Assembly: GCA_001769535.1 (NCBI GenBank)
Contig: MEOH01000026.1
Coordinates: forward strand, 186,001 to 250,000
Length of the DNA stretch: 64,000 nucleotides
Reading direction: 5' to 3'
Source of the DNA: Bacteroidetes bacterium GWF2_38_335
GTDB taxonomy: Bacteria > Bacteroidota > Bacteroidia > Bacteroidales > GWF2-38-335
Part shown: one piece after another, positions 28,177-38,000 of the stretch
How positions within the stretch are numbered: position 1 is the stretch's first letter
How the letters are laid out: the number at the start of each line of letters is the position of its first letter
Notes under the pieces: model-generated
Database searches by the model: none
What the model was told of the DNA's origin: nothing
The model's input: only the letters and a program-made list of their open reading frames with translations
Made by a program: the position numbers and the translations under genes

Positions 28177-29295
28177 TTATTTCATTAATATTTCGAACAT
28201 TTCGGTATGACTTACCACCTGGTGGGTTTTCCGGTTCTTTAAGATTATTATTGTCCAGTCTTTCTCAGGAACACGCACAAACATATTATGAAATCCATGC
28301 CACCAACCACCGTGAAAATAAACATTAAATCCCAGCTCTGATTTATACATTCTCCAACCATATCCGTAATTTTCGTCTGATTCTTCATTTTTGCCATAAG
28401 GTTGTAAACTTAAATCAATCATTTTTTCAGATAATATTTTATGTTCATGCAATGCCCGGTCCCATTTATATAAATCGTACACTGAACTATAAATTCCTTT
28501 GTCTCCGATAACACCATCAATAAAATTATCATCTGCCTCTGATTTACCATATTTATAACCTGTAGATGGCTTATAATTATGTTTAACTGAGTTTTCGGTA
28601 TATGAATTGCTCATTTCTAATGGCTTGAAAATATTTTTTTCAAGGTATTCATTGTATTTCATCCCTGAAACCTGCTCTACTATTGCTGCAAGTATTATAT
28701 ATCCCGTATTGCTGTAATCAAAAGTAATATCTGGCGGATAATATGGATCAGGCTTATGCTTTGTAATGGAATCCAGAACTGTCTGATTACTTATTTTTGT
28801 TGTTTTATCGGGTATTATATCATCCATGAAATAGATGTAATTTGGCAATCCGGACCTATGGCATAATAACAAATGTATCGTAATATTATGATAAGGAAAA
28901 TCAGGGAAAAATTTCTGAATGGTATCTCCCAGCGATATTTCACCCTTTTCTACAAGCTGCAAAATGCATGCAGCTGTAAACTGTTTGGAAACACTGGCCA
29001 ACTGAAAAGAGTGATGAATGGTGAGTTGTTCATTCTTTTTAAAATCGGCCATTCCAAAACACTTTTCATATATTATTATACCATGCTGTGCAATAAGAAC
29101 ATTTCCGTTAAATGCCTGATAATTATATAAACTGTCAAAATAAAATTCAAATAAGGCTTGTTTTTCTTTGATGTTCAGCGATTCTATCACAAATCTGGAA
29201 GTGTCATTATAATAAATTTTCCTGACAAAATTTACTTTCTCCTCACTGCAACTAAAAATTATCAATGCAGAAAATAAAATAATGATAAGCTTCAT
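28177..29295 (-). CDS. serine hydrolase lipoprotein, class C beta-lactamase fold
   Basis: A lipoprotein signal (LFSALIIFSCSEEK, lipobox Cys at residue 16) precedes a beta-lactamase/transpeptidase-like domain. Motifs in order: SVSK (S-x-x-K) near residue 101, YSNTG (Y-x-N) near 194, and HGGWWHG in the place of the K/H-x-G box near 336. Family members include D-Ala carboxypeptidases, esterases and peptidases, and the substrate cannot be told from sequence. At 372 residues it is a single-domain enzyme, outer- or inner-membrane-anchored. It lies 6 bp after the gene at 29302 on the same strand. Confidence 0.9.
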   Translation of the reverse strand: MKLIIILFSALIIFSCSEEKVNFVRKIYYNDTSRFVIESLNIKEKQALFEFYFDSLYNYQAFNGNVLIAQHGIIIYEKCFGMADFKKNEQLTIHHSFQLASVSKQFTAACILQLVEKGEISLGDTIQKFFPDFPYHNITIHLLLCHRSGLPNYIYFMDDIIPDKTTKISNQTVLDSITKHKPDPYYPPDITFDYSNTGYIILAAIVEQVSGMKYNEYLEKNIFKPLEMSNSYTENSVKHNYKPSTGYKYGKSEADDNFIDGVIGDKGIYSSVYDLYKWDRALHEHKILSEKMIDLSLQPYGKNEESDENYGYGWRMYKSELGFNVYFHGGWWHGFHNMFVRVPEKDWTIIILKNRKTHQVVSHTEMFEILMK

Positions 29296-29301
29296 ATTGA
29301 T

Positions 29302-29979
29302 TTAGAAGACTTTTGCCAGACCAAATCCAAAGTCAGAAATACCAATTGTAGGGATTTTTCCGGTATAAGCTTTGTATTTAAGCGTTTTTTTGCCTAGCGA
29401 CTTATAAAACATAAATCTAATAATACCTAAATCCTTAATTTCAAGACTGAATTCAACATTAATTGATGGAAGAAGGTATTTATAGTTCATTTTATCTTTG
29501 TAGTAATCAGTTACCCCTGAGCCATATTCAAAACCTATTCCAAAACCCCAACCTGTTGGTCCGCTCCTACGCTTACCATATTGCTGGGTTGTTATGGATC
29601 CAACTCCGGATTTAAATGAGAGGTATGATTGCAAATTGAAAGTGTAAAAGTATGTGGCCTTCAGTCCGGCACTATTTGTATTCCTTCCTGATGAATAACC
29701 AAGATTCATTCTTTCTGTGAATCCAATTGATTTTTGCTCAATATGCCAGTTTTTAAATGGCATAAAACCTCCTATTAAGAGAGAAGAAATCGGGTAAACA
29801 TCATTTACTTGTGTAAGAATATAATCAGGCATAGTGGAAACTGGTGATATATCAACAATCCTGTTTCCCTTCATTTTATATGATTGGTAAACATATCCAA
29901 CTTCAAGGCATTGGGCAAAAACCAGGTTTCCACACAGAATAAAAAGCAATATAAAAATATTTCTCCTCATTTTATTCAT
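29302..29979 (-). CDS. secreted beta-rich protein, probable outer-membrane barrel
   Basis: A signal peptide (IFILLFILCGNLVFAQ) is followed by about 200 residues of alternating hydrophobic/polar strands with aromatic ends (YVYQSYKMKGN, TYFYTFNLQSYLSFKSG, GWGFGIGFEYGSG). It ends in phenylalanine, as many outer-membrane barrels do. I know no specific family. It overlaps the end of the upstream YCF48-like gene by 8 bp and is followed at 6 bp by the serine hydrolase, so the three form one operon. Confidence 0.65.
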   Translation of the reverse strand: MNKMRRNIFILLFILCGNLVFAQCLEVGYVYQSYKMKGNRIVDISPVSTMPDYILTQVNDVYPISSLLIGGFMPFKNWHIEQKSIGFTERMNLGYSSGRNTNSAGLKATYFYTFNLQSYLSFKSGVGSITTQQYGKRRSGPTGWGFGIGFEYGSGVTDYYKDKMNYKYLLPSINVEFSLEIKDLGIIRFMFYKSLGKKTLKYKAYTGKIPTIGISDFGFGLAKVF

Positions 29980-30772
29980 TGAATTTTATCACTGTTCCAC
30001 CCTCACCCACTGCAAAACCCATGGAACTGTTAAAACAATATACACCATACAGATTCTTACTTATATTTATTCCGGTTTGGTTTCTTAGCCATTCCCAATA
30101 CAAACCCCCATTTGATGTTTTTAAAAGAGATTTTTGGCCTACAGCGTAACCATTATAATCATCCACAAAATATAAACCGTATAATGGATAAGTAACACCG
30201 GTATTTACCGTTTGGTACAACTCCATATCCTCATACACATAAATCAATCCGTTATAATTTACACCCTCATCCGAAATTACTTCAAAACCCAGATCAGGTG
30301 AATAATAATATGCCCCTTTGTGAGGATAAGTTCTGCGGTATTGTTCTTTTATAATCTTGTAATATATAGTGTCGCTTTCGTCCAGACTGTCACAATGTAT
30401 CCAGGTCATTCCTGAATTATAGGTAAAAAGAAATTTTGCATCATCAACTGAATAGCTATTAAAATCATTTAATTCTATGATTCCCATACTTTTACTGGAA
30501 AAATATATTCCAACCACATCTTTTTTTGATGAATCAGGATACATTTCGATTGTCCATACTTTCCCGGCGTCAACAGTTTTAAGCAATAAACCATCCTCTC
30601 CGCCGATATAACCATCCTCCTGGTCAGAAAAGCAAACAGAATATAAATCAGATGTAACTCCGCTTTCAAATTCAAAAACATTGATATTGGGTATCTCAGG
30701 TTCTTTATGGCAACCGCACAAAATAGACCCTAAAACACATAAAATCAATATAATTGAAAAATATACCTTCAT
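29972..30772 (-). CDS. lipoprotein with YCF48/BNR-like repeats
   Basis: A lipoprotein signal ends at a GC lipobox (GSILCGC). The mature protein carries repeats of the photosystem-II-assembly-factor (YCF48)/BNR type: LYSVCFSDQEDGYIGGEDG, LLLKTVDAGKVW, LYGLYFVDDYNGYAVG, LLKTSNGGLYWEW, FNSSMGFAVGEGGTV. These form beta-propeller-like modules. In non-photosynthetic bacteria the proteins are cell-envelope proteins of unclear function. It is the first gene of a three-gene operon with 29302 and 28177. Confidence 0.8.
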   Translation of the reverse strand: MKVYFSIILILCVLGSILCGCHKEPEIPNINVFEFESGVTSDLYSVCFSDQEDGYIGGEDGLLLKTVDAGKVWTIEMYPDSSKKDVVGIYFSSKSMGIIELNDFNSYSVDDAKFLFTYNSGMTWIHCDSLDESDTIYYKIIKEQYRRTYPHKGAYYYSPDLGFEVISDEGVNYNGLIYVYEDMELYQTVNTGVTYPLYGLYFVDDYNGYAVGQKSLLKTSNGGLYWEWLRNQTGINISKNLYGVYCFNSSMGFAVGEGGTVIKFNE

Positions 30773-30874
30773 AAATCAAGCTTAGCGAATAGCAGCAAAT
30801 ATAATGATTTAAATATTCTTCGTAAAATAGAATGAATTTAAATATTCATATTTAATCAAATTTTTCAAATTTGG

Positions 30875-31156
30875 CTATTTTACGATTTCACTTAATTTTT
30901 TGAAAGAGTCGTCAGCCCTTTTTAAAAGCTCAATATAAATCTCTTTATAAAATGCCTTGGCTTTTTTGCCTTCGGGAATTGACGGGTTATTTATTTTATT
31001 GAAAAGGTCTTGCCTGATCTGAAATGCTCCATTCATCAATTCTCCAACCTGTTCGGCTTTTTGGCCGGAATTCATCATTTGGTAAGTTGCGCAATCTGAA
31101 AGTAATTCGTATACAACGTAATCAACGTCTTTTTTAAGATTCCTGATGTTTGCCAT
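30875..31156 (-). CDS. small helical conserved protein
   Basis: This 93-residue, mostly helical cytoplasmic protein begins MANIRNLKKDVDYVVYELLS. It has no signal peptide or cofactor motif. It looks like a conserved hypothetical of Bacteroidota (a pattern I have seen, not a named family). It starts 4 bp after the cysH stop on the same strand, so the two are co-transcribed. A sulfur-related role is not otherwise supported. Confidence 0.7.
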   Translation of the reverse strand: MANIRNLKKDVDYVVYELLSDCATYQMMNSGQKAEQVGELMNGAFQIRQDLFNKINNPSIPEGKKAKAFYKEIYIELLKRADDSFKKLSEIVK

Positions 31157-31160
31157 ATTA

Positions 31161-31877
31161 TTATTTTTTAAGTTTTATATTTTCCATTATATGTAATCCA
31201 CATTCCTTATGTCCGCTTTCCCACCACCATCTTCCGGCCCTAAAATCTTCATCCTTTTCTATTGCCCTTGTGCATGGTTGACAACCAATACTTTTATATC
31301 CTTTGAAATGAAGTGGGTTAACCGGTATGTTATTTTTTTCAACATAGGTGTAAACCTGTTGTTCTGTCCAGTCAATTAAAGGATTAACCTTAACCAATCC
31401 ATTTTTTTCATCCCATTCAAATACGTTAATTTTGCTCCGGTAATCTGATTGCTCCTTTCGGATACCGCTGATCCAGGCATCAAAATTCTTCAATTTTTTA
31501 GTCAGGGACTTGACTTTTCTTATTTCACAACATTCCTTTCTGTTTTCAACAGAATCATAAAAAAGGTTTATTCCTTTCTCATGAACCATTTTTTCAACTT
31601 CCTTTGATGATGGAAAAGCAATGTCAATGGTTATTTTGTATTTAACAGATGTTCTGTCTATCAGGTCATAAGCTTCAGGAAACAATCTTCCTGTGTCGAG
31701 GGTGAAAATTTTAATTTTAGGATTCACCGAGCAAATTACATGAGTAATTACCTGATCTTCAACTCCCATACTGGATGAAAAACACAACTTGCTGCCAAAT
31801 TTTTCATAAGCCAGTTTGATAATTTCTTCCGGACTTTTTCCTGCAGATTTCTTGTTTAATTCATTAATCAAAGTCAT
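31161..31877 (-). CDS. cysH: phosphoadenylyl/adenylyl-sulfate reductase
   Basis: This 238-residue PAPS/APS reductase reduces activated sulfate to sulfite with thioredoxin or glutathione. It has the PP-loop-like FSSSMGVEDQVI at residues 34-45, ECCEIRKVKSL near 116, SIGCQPCTRAI near 197 and the catalytic ECGLH near the C-terminus. The CC and CxxC pairs are the four [4Fe-4S] ligands that mark APS-type (not PAPS-type) assimilatory enzymes. No other cys genes are in view. Confidence 0.93.
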   Translation of the reverse strand: MTLINELNKKSAGKSPEEIIKLAYEKFGSKLCFSSSMGVEDQVITHVICSVNPKIKIFTLDTGRLFPEAYDLIDRTSVKYKITIDIAFPSSKEVEKMVHEKGINLFYDSVENRKECCEIRKVKSLTKKLKNFDAWISGIRKEQSDYRSKINVFEWDEKNGLVKVNPLIDWTEQQVYTYVEKNNIPVNPLHFKGYKSIGCQPCTRAIEKDEDFRAGRWWWESGHKECGLHIMENIKLKK

Positions 31878-32078
31878 GGTGCAAATATACTTATTACTTT
31901 CTTAAGTACACCACCTGTCTGCCAAGGTATTTGTCCAAAGAAATTAACAATTGAATTACATTTAACATATATATTACTAATGTGTGAATAAAAAATACGA
32001 ATGATGCTATATAGCAAATTTTTAACGCAACTTCTCTCAGTAATATTGCGTAAACTGAAATAAATAAACATTACGGCC

Positions 32079-32975
32079 ATGAAAACGAATAATAAACATA
32101 AAAATTCGAAAGCCGGATACAAGTTGGTCAGTTTACTGTGTTTTGTGATTATCTTTCCCTTTAATTCCTTTTCGGGATCATCTGAAAAAACAGACCAGAT
32201 AACATTGACTTACAAACTAGACCATTTTTATGGTTTAAACATTAAATCCGGATTTGACATTGTCCTTCATCAATTTGAAGCAGACCCTGGTCAACTGAAA
32301 CTCTCTGGCACTGAAAATCAATTGAAAAATGTAAAATTTGAAGTTATTGACGGTGTACTTAACCTTTCTTCGGGGATTAAAACCGAAAACAGCCAGCCAA
32401 TTAAAGTCTACGTTACCTTTACTGATTTACAATTAATTAAAACTCAAGGCATTGTTAACATCACCACACAGGAGAACATGTGTCTTAAAAAAATTAACCT
32501 TGATCTTAGTGAAGAAACCTATCTTACTCTTTTTGTTTCATCTCTGGATTTTATGTGTGATGCATCCGGAAAAGGTACAGTTAATATTTCGGGTGATATT
32601 ACCAATTTCCGATTGAGTTGCAGCAGCGAAACAGTAATAGATTGCAATGTTCTTACCCACAACCTTTACACCTACCTTCAGGATGAAACCCAGGTTAATG
32701 TAAAGGGAAAAGCCGACTTTTTTCAGGTAAAGGTCATTAACGAATCGTTTCTTAATGCTTATGATCTTAAAACCAGTGATTGTGTTGTAACAGTTGGTGA
32801 TTATGGCGATGCTTGTCTGAGTGTTTCAAAAACTCTGGAAATTACAGGAACCAAAGATGGATCAGTTTCTTACAACGGAGCTCCTGTTATAACCAACAGG
32901 TATGTATCAGAATCAGTTTTTGTCAGAAGTAATAAAAGTAAAAAGAGTAAAGAACTTACAACATATAAAAAATAG
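32079..32975 (+). CDS. secreted GIN-domain (DUF2807) protein
   Basis: After an N-terminal hydrophobic segment (KLVSLLCFVIIFPFNSFSG) comes a long right-handed beta-helix-like region typical of the DUF2807 putative auto-transporter adhesin head (GIN) domain. Short strands alternate with G-x-x-x-I/V-x-x-x-G steps, for example FDIVLHQFEADPGQLKLSG, LKKINLDLSEETYLTLFVSS and GTVNISGDITNFRLS. The function is unproven (adhesion is proposed for the family). The C-terminus is Ser/Lys-rich. It is divergent from cysH across 201 bp and convergent with 32976; the two stop codons abut. Confidence 0.85.
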   Translation: MKTNNKHKNSKAGYKLVSLLCFVIIFPFNSFSGSSEKTDQITLTYKLDHFYGLNIKSGFDIVLHQFEADPGQLKLSGTENQLKNVKFEVIDGVLNLSSGIKTENSQPIKVYVTFTDLQLIKTQGIVNITTQENMCLKKINLDLSEETYLTLFVSSLDFMCDASGKGTVNISGDITNFRLSCSSETVIDCNVLTHNLYTYLQDETQVNVKGKADFFQVKVINESFLNAYDLKTSDCVVTVGDYGDACLSVSKTLEITGTKDGSVSYNGAPVITNRYVSESVFVRSNKSKKSKELTTYKK

Positions 32976-33365
32976 TCATATTGTAATAATATAACAGATG
33001 CCTTTTTTGATTTTAAGTATCTTATATTGATCCGTATTGTTCATGGTGTTGTTAACCAGTACACATTTATTTTCGAGAATATCGAACAGCTCCCCTCCTT
33101 TTTTTCTAAAAATATACGTCTCCCCTTCCTGATAATAAGGATGTTTTGGTTCAAAGAAAATCTTTCCTTTACAATTTATTTTATCTACGCGGCATAACAC
33201 TGTTTTCCCTGGATTTAACTCATATCTTTCGTAATTCTCTGTTTTTAGTAAATGCTTCTGATTAAAGGGATCCATGATAATAAAATATTCATCATCCCCC
33301 GGCAGTTTTACTTTGTTGAGGATAAGCATTTCATACCATTCTTTTTCTTGCAGAAGCTTAATCAT
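32976..33365 (-). CDS. conserved protein with OB/S1-like C-terminal half
   Basis: This 129-residue cytoplasmic protein is beta-rich. The stretch GKTVLCRVDKINCKGKIFFE near residues 53-72, followed by PKHPYYQEG and a final strand, looks like an OB-fold of the S1 nucleic-acid-binding type. I do not know a named family, and RNA binding is inference. It begins just downstream of a terminator that separates it from the GH3 gene at 33398. Confidence 0.65.
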   Translation of the reverse strand: MIKLLQEKEWYEMLILNKVKLPGDDEYFIIMDPFNQKHLLKTENYERYELNPGKTVLCRVDKINCKGKIFFEPKHPYYQEGETYIFRKKGGELFDILENKCVLVNNTMNNTDQYKILKIKKGICYIITI

Positions 33366-33370
33366 AAATA

Positions 33371-33394
33371 AAAAAAGGGGAATAGACCCCTTTC
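33371..33394 (-). terminator. terminator of the GH3-type synthetase gene
   Basis: On the minus strand a stem of AAAGGGG with CCCCTTT closes a 6-nt loop and is followed by a run of T. It lies 4 bp after the stop of the upstream gene at 33398. Confidence 0.8.
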
Positions 33395-33397
33395 AGA

Positions 33398-34936
33398 TTA
33401 TTCTTTTGTTTTCAGGAAATTTTCCCAATCAGTATAAACATCTTTTTTAATCACCCTTGGAAATTTATTTTGGGCCCCCTCCTTGCCTTTTATTTTTAAC
33501 CATTCATAAAACCAGGAAACTGGAATTACTTTCATATATACTTCACACAAAGCACCTTTCCTCTCTACCCCATAATCATCATTCAGTTCAACAAGATAAT
33601 TATCAATTTTGCTTTTAATAACACCATCGTTAACTTCCCTAACTTTATCATCATCAACCCCAACATACCATTTATGTGCGAACAGACTGCCATGGGGAAT
33701 TCCGGATACAGTGAATTCATTTATATTGATATTGAGGTCATCAGCGGTCATTTTAACAGCTTTTGTCATATTGTCTACTGAAAGATGTTCACCAACCAGA
33801 CTTAAATAATGGCGTGTTCGGCCGGTAATAATCATCTGGAAATCTTTTTTGTTGGTAATCTTTACTGTATCTCCGATAATATACCTCCATGCACCTGCAC
33901 ATGTACTGATTAAAATGGCATAGTCAACCCCTTCTTGTACATTTTTCAAATCAATAACTTCTGGGTTTTCAACAACCTGACCATCGTGATCGAAGTTTTT
34001 ATCATTAAAGGGAATAAACTCAAAGAAAAGTCCTTTGTCTAAAACCAGTTGCATTTTTTTATTTTCATCAAACTGAGCTGCTAAAAATCCTTCTGAAGCA
34101 AGATAAGTTTCAAGAAAATGAATCTTTTCACCCAAAAGTTTTTCAAAACTGTTTTTGTAAGGTTCAAAGGAAACGCCGCCATGAACATAAAATTTCAGAT
34201 TGGGCCATACATCGTGGATGGTTTCAACCTTATAATGGCTGATAATTCTTTCAAAAAGAATCTGATACCAGGCAGGAACACCGGCACAGAGACCAATATC
34301 CCATTTCCCTGCTTTAGCAACTGTTTTATCGAGTTTTGTTGGCCAATCCTTTACTGCTGATATTTTTGCTCCGGGCTTATAAAAGTTCTGAAACCAAATT
34401 GGCAAATTACCGGTCATTATTCCGCTTAAATCGCCCTCATATCTCTTTCCAACCTTAGTAAGTGTAGTGCTTCCACCAAGCATTAAAGCGCTTTTTTGAA
34501 AAAACGAAGGTGGCAGGTTATAGTTTGAAAGCGAATAAGTCTGGCTAATACTGGTGCGACGAATGCTTTGAATCATGTCATTGGAAACAGGAATCCTTTT
34601 GCTTGCAGATTCCGAGGTACCGGAAGTCAGCGCGAAAAACTTAATTTTTCCGGGCCAGGTTACATTCGGTTCTCCTTCAATAGTCCGGTGCCAGTATTTT
34701 TCAAATATAGTTTCATAATTGTAAACCGGAACTCTTTTTTGATATTCAGCAATAATATTTCCTGATGTCAATATTTCTGAAAAACCGTAATCGCGCCCAA
34801 ACTGAGTATTTTTTGCCTTATTTAGTAGTTTTTTCAGTGTTTTTTCCTGAACCTCATAAGGATTAATAAGTTTCTTTTTCCTTTTAGCAGATTTTTGTTT
34901 AACAACTTCCTGTAATATTGTGCCAATAAATGCCAT
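33398..34936 (-). CDS. GH3-family acyl-acid amido synthetase-like protein
   Basis: This 512-residue member of the GH3 auxin-responsive-promoter family belongs to the acyl-adenylate-forming superfamily. The ATP/AMP phosphate-binding motif FALTSGTSESASKRIPVS lies near residues 105-122. Later motifs YLASEGFLAAQ, CAGAWRYIIGDTVKIT and TGRTRHYLSLVGEHLS are in the right order. Plant relatives conjugate hormones to amino acids; the bacterial substrate is unknown. No signal peptide. It is preceded by a 120-bp gap and ends at its own terminator, so it is probably transcribed alone. Confidence 0.9.
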   Translation of the reverse strand: MAFIGTILQEVVKQKSAKRKKKLINPYEVQEKTLKKLLNKAKNTQFGRDYGFSEILTSGNIIAEYQKRVPVYNYETIFEKYWHRTIEGEPNVTWPGKIKFFALTSGTSESASKRIPVSNDMIQSIRRTSISQTYSLSNYNLPPSFFQKSALMLGGSTTLTKVGKRYEGDLSGIMTGNLPIWFQNFYKPGAKISAVKDWPTKLDKTVAKAGKWDIGLCAGVPAWYQILFERIISHYKVETIHDVWPNLKFYVHGGVSFEPYKNSFEKLLGEKIHFLETYLASEGFLAAQFDENKKMQLVLDKGLFFEFIPFNDKNFDHDGQVVENPEVIDLKNVQEGVDYAILISTCAGAWRYIIGDTVKITNKKDFQMIITGRTRHYLSLVGEHLSVDNMTKAVKMTADDLNININEFTVSGIPHGSLFAHKWYVGVDDDKVREVNDGVIKSKIDNYLVELNDDYGVERKGALCEVYMKVIPVSWFYEWLKIKGKEGAQNKFPRVIKKDVYTDWENFLKTKE

Positions 34937-35056
34937 ATTAATTAGTTTTCAATGCAAATTAAAGTAAACAAAATCGTGGCAAAAATAATGTAATAAATAA
35001 ATTTTCGGCCTATTAATTCCATAATTTTATCCACAACCCTTTCTGATAAGTTTATT

Positions 35057-38000
35057 TCAGTTTATTTTCTCTGAAAACCCTTCAGATTTTTTAAGAGACA
35101 GATAAACCACATCATGCACCCGCTGCCGAATCTTTAAAGTATTTAAACGCCAGTTTTTCACATTAGGATGAACTCTGTTGGAGAGAAAAACATATACAAT
35201 TTTGTTGTCAGGATCGGCCCAAATGCAAGCTCCGGTAAATCCTGTGTGCCCAAATGTATTGCGCGAAGCCATGGAAGAAACAATATTCTTGCCTATTGCC
35301 TTATCAAAACCAAGACCCCTGTATGTATCAGGTTGATAATCGGTAAATAAATCGATTATATTTTCACTAAGGTAACGTTTTCCTCCGTAGACACCTTTAT
35401 TCAATAGCATTTGCAATATTATTCCAAGGTCATGTGCGCATGAAAACAGTCCGGCGTTACCCGCCACTCCCCCAAGTAAAGCAGCCGAAGGATCATGCAC
35501 ATAACCTCTTAAAGACTGTTCACGCCATCCTTTATCATTTTCGGTCGGAACAATTCGCTCTCTGGCATATTTCTTAAGTGGTCTGAATCCAATCGCCTGT
35601 AAACCCAAAGGTTTATAAAACTTTTTTTCAAGATACTCATCTATTGGAAATTTGTTTACCGAGTCAATGGCCTGTTGCAACACGATCATATTGGCATCAC
35701 TATACTGATATACCTTTTTCGAATAAATGCCGATCTGTTTAATATCATTCCAAAGCGTATCAAAATATTCATTTCTGAAATAAAGTTTTTCAGCAACCTG
35801 AATATCGCAGGTATCTTTTAGAAATTCCCTTGAATAGTACTTTTCAAAAAGAAATTTGGTGGTGTCGCGGCGCGATTTCAGGACAAGATCTTTATATTTT
35901 TCTCTGATACTGTCATTTGGAAAAAGATTTTTATCCTTTCGGTACTGCACATACCTTAAAATGGGAATAGCCGGAGGAAGACCGCTCCGGTGTGTAAGTA
36001 ATTCACGAACTTTGCATTTAAAGATATTCAACCGCGGAGTAACTCTTGAATAAAGTGTATCAAAAGCAATTATTACCGAATCATTTATATGAATTGTATC
36101 ACGTTCCCTTAACAACTTTGACATATCAGGAACATCCGAAACAACAAATGTATCAATAACTACGGTGGTATCCTGTTTAATTCTTTTATAATCAATTTGC
36201 CGGTCCTTAAAGTATTTTTCCATCTGATCGTTTAAGCCTATTTTACCTTCTTCGATCATTTTCATGGTAGCCAAAGTCGTAGCCATGACCTTGGTGACAG
36301 ATGCCACATCATACAAATCGTTCCACTTTACCGACGATCCACCATCATATGAATGCCTCCCATAGCCCTTATTTAATATTACCTTACCATCTTTTGCAAG
36401 GAAAACCTGACAGCCGGGGGTTGCACTTGATTTTAGTCCATCAAGTATCACAGAATCAATTTGAGAAAAGTCATCCTCAAGAATTCCAACCTCCTCGGGA
36501 AAGGAATACTGCAACCGGGTTTTTGGCGTTTTCAAGCCCAATCCGGTTTTGCCATCCCTTTCAATTTTCCAGGGTAATTTTCCACTGATGGCTATCCCTC
36601 CAAAAATCATTTCAGCAGCAATTTTACAAGCAACACTCTGGAAACTATTCATTTGAATAAAGCTGCAATTCATCTTTTGGAATAATTTATAATTCTCGAA
36701 ATTGAAATTATTGATGACAACCAAATGACCATTTTTAGAAACAGACTTTAAGTTTTTTAATAAAGCTGAATGACTGACTGTATCTATTACAATATCGTTC
36801 ATAAGAACTACTATATAGCCTGACTGCGGAAAAGATGGCTTGCTGTCGGCTGAAAAATGTTTGTAGTTATATTTCGGGGTATAATATTGAAGAATATTTT
36901 CAAAATCATTTGGTACTGTTTTGCCTATTGATGTGAAGCTAAACGTAGAATTCAGGTCGGGAACCGGAAGGTTTGCATTATGGTTTTTCAACAGCACCGG
37001 AGACTTCTCAAACAGTTGTGCTGCAATGTTTTTTGCCAGAACAAAATTTAATCTTTGGGCTGTTGAATCATTACGCAAAACATTGAATTTTTCTAAACCC
37101 GCCCATGATTTGGCAAGTAAAATTCTTTTGACTTTTTTATCAAGAAGCTCATCTGTAAAACTCCCTGCTTCACGAAGGGTTTTTATTTTTTCAATAATTT
37201 CTCTTGATTTAAAAAGGCCTTTAACAGAGATAATATCAGTTTCTGAATTCAGGATTTTTTCCAGCTCATTAGTATTGTTCAGTTTACAGATAATCAATCC
37301 CCTATAGTTTAAGTTTTTATTCAGATAATCTGTTATAAGTACCTTTTTTTCAATGGTTAACTCAAAAATTGAATCAACAATTATTGCTGATAACCCGGAA
37401 GAAATAAGCTGCTTATATATTGATTCTATCAGCTTAAAGGAAGATGAGTCATTAGTAAGTTTTTCATTAAACAATTCAACCCCCATGATGATGTTTTTTT
37501 TCTGAACTTTGCTGATCATTCCCTTTAAGATATTTACAATCCCGTTTAGTGAAGAAGAGTCTATCAGCATTTTTTCCGAAAAAGAAGAAAGTAGCCCGTT
37601 TGCAGTGAATGATACTCCAATATTTTTATTAAAAAAAGAAGAAAAATCCGAATATTTGCTGAGCAGAGCAGTATCATTAACAGTAAGGAGAGCATCGGAT
37701 TCAGGAAACACGATATTTTGATATGCAAAAGATTCAATCCCATTATTTTTATTACAATAAACAAACATTGGAATTTTGCAGTTATATTGGAGATTGTTAA
37801 CTGCTGAAAGGTATTTTTGGACAGAATCGAATGAAAAACTGACAGAACCAATGCTATAATACTCGCAGAACTCTTTTATTTTTTGAGTATCAGGGTTTAA
37901 AGAGTCAGTAATATCCACATGCAGCAATTCACCGATTTTTTCTTCGGTACTCATTACATTGATGAGTGAATCGGCCCATGCAGATTTGTGGTTCAGAAAT

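Noticed and set aside
31874-32122. An 82-codon minus-strand ORF in the cysH/GIN divergent gap.
   Set aside because: It overlaps the start of the GIN gene and most of the promoter region, its sequence has no protein-like conservation pattern, and it lies antisense to a better gene.
35027-35035. A perfect DnaA-box-like TTATCCACA in the gap before the GH3-type gene.
   Set aside because: It is a single copy with no box cluster, no AT-rich unwinding element arrangement and no dnaA or dnaN gene nearby, so an origin is not supported.
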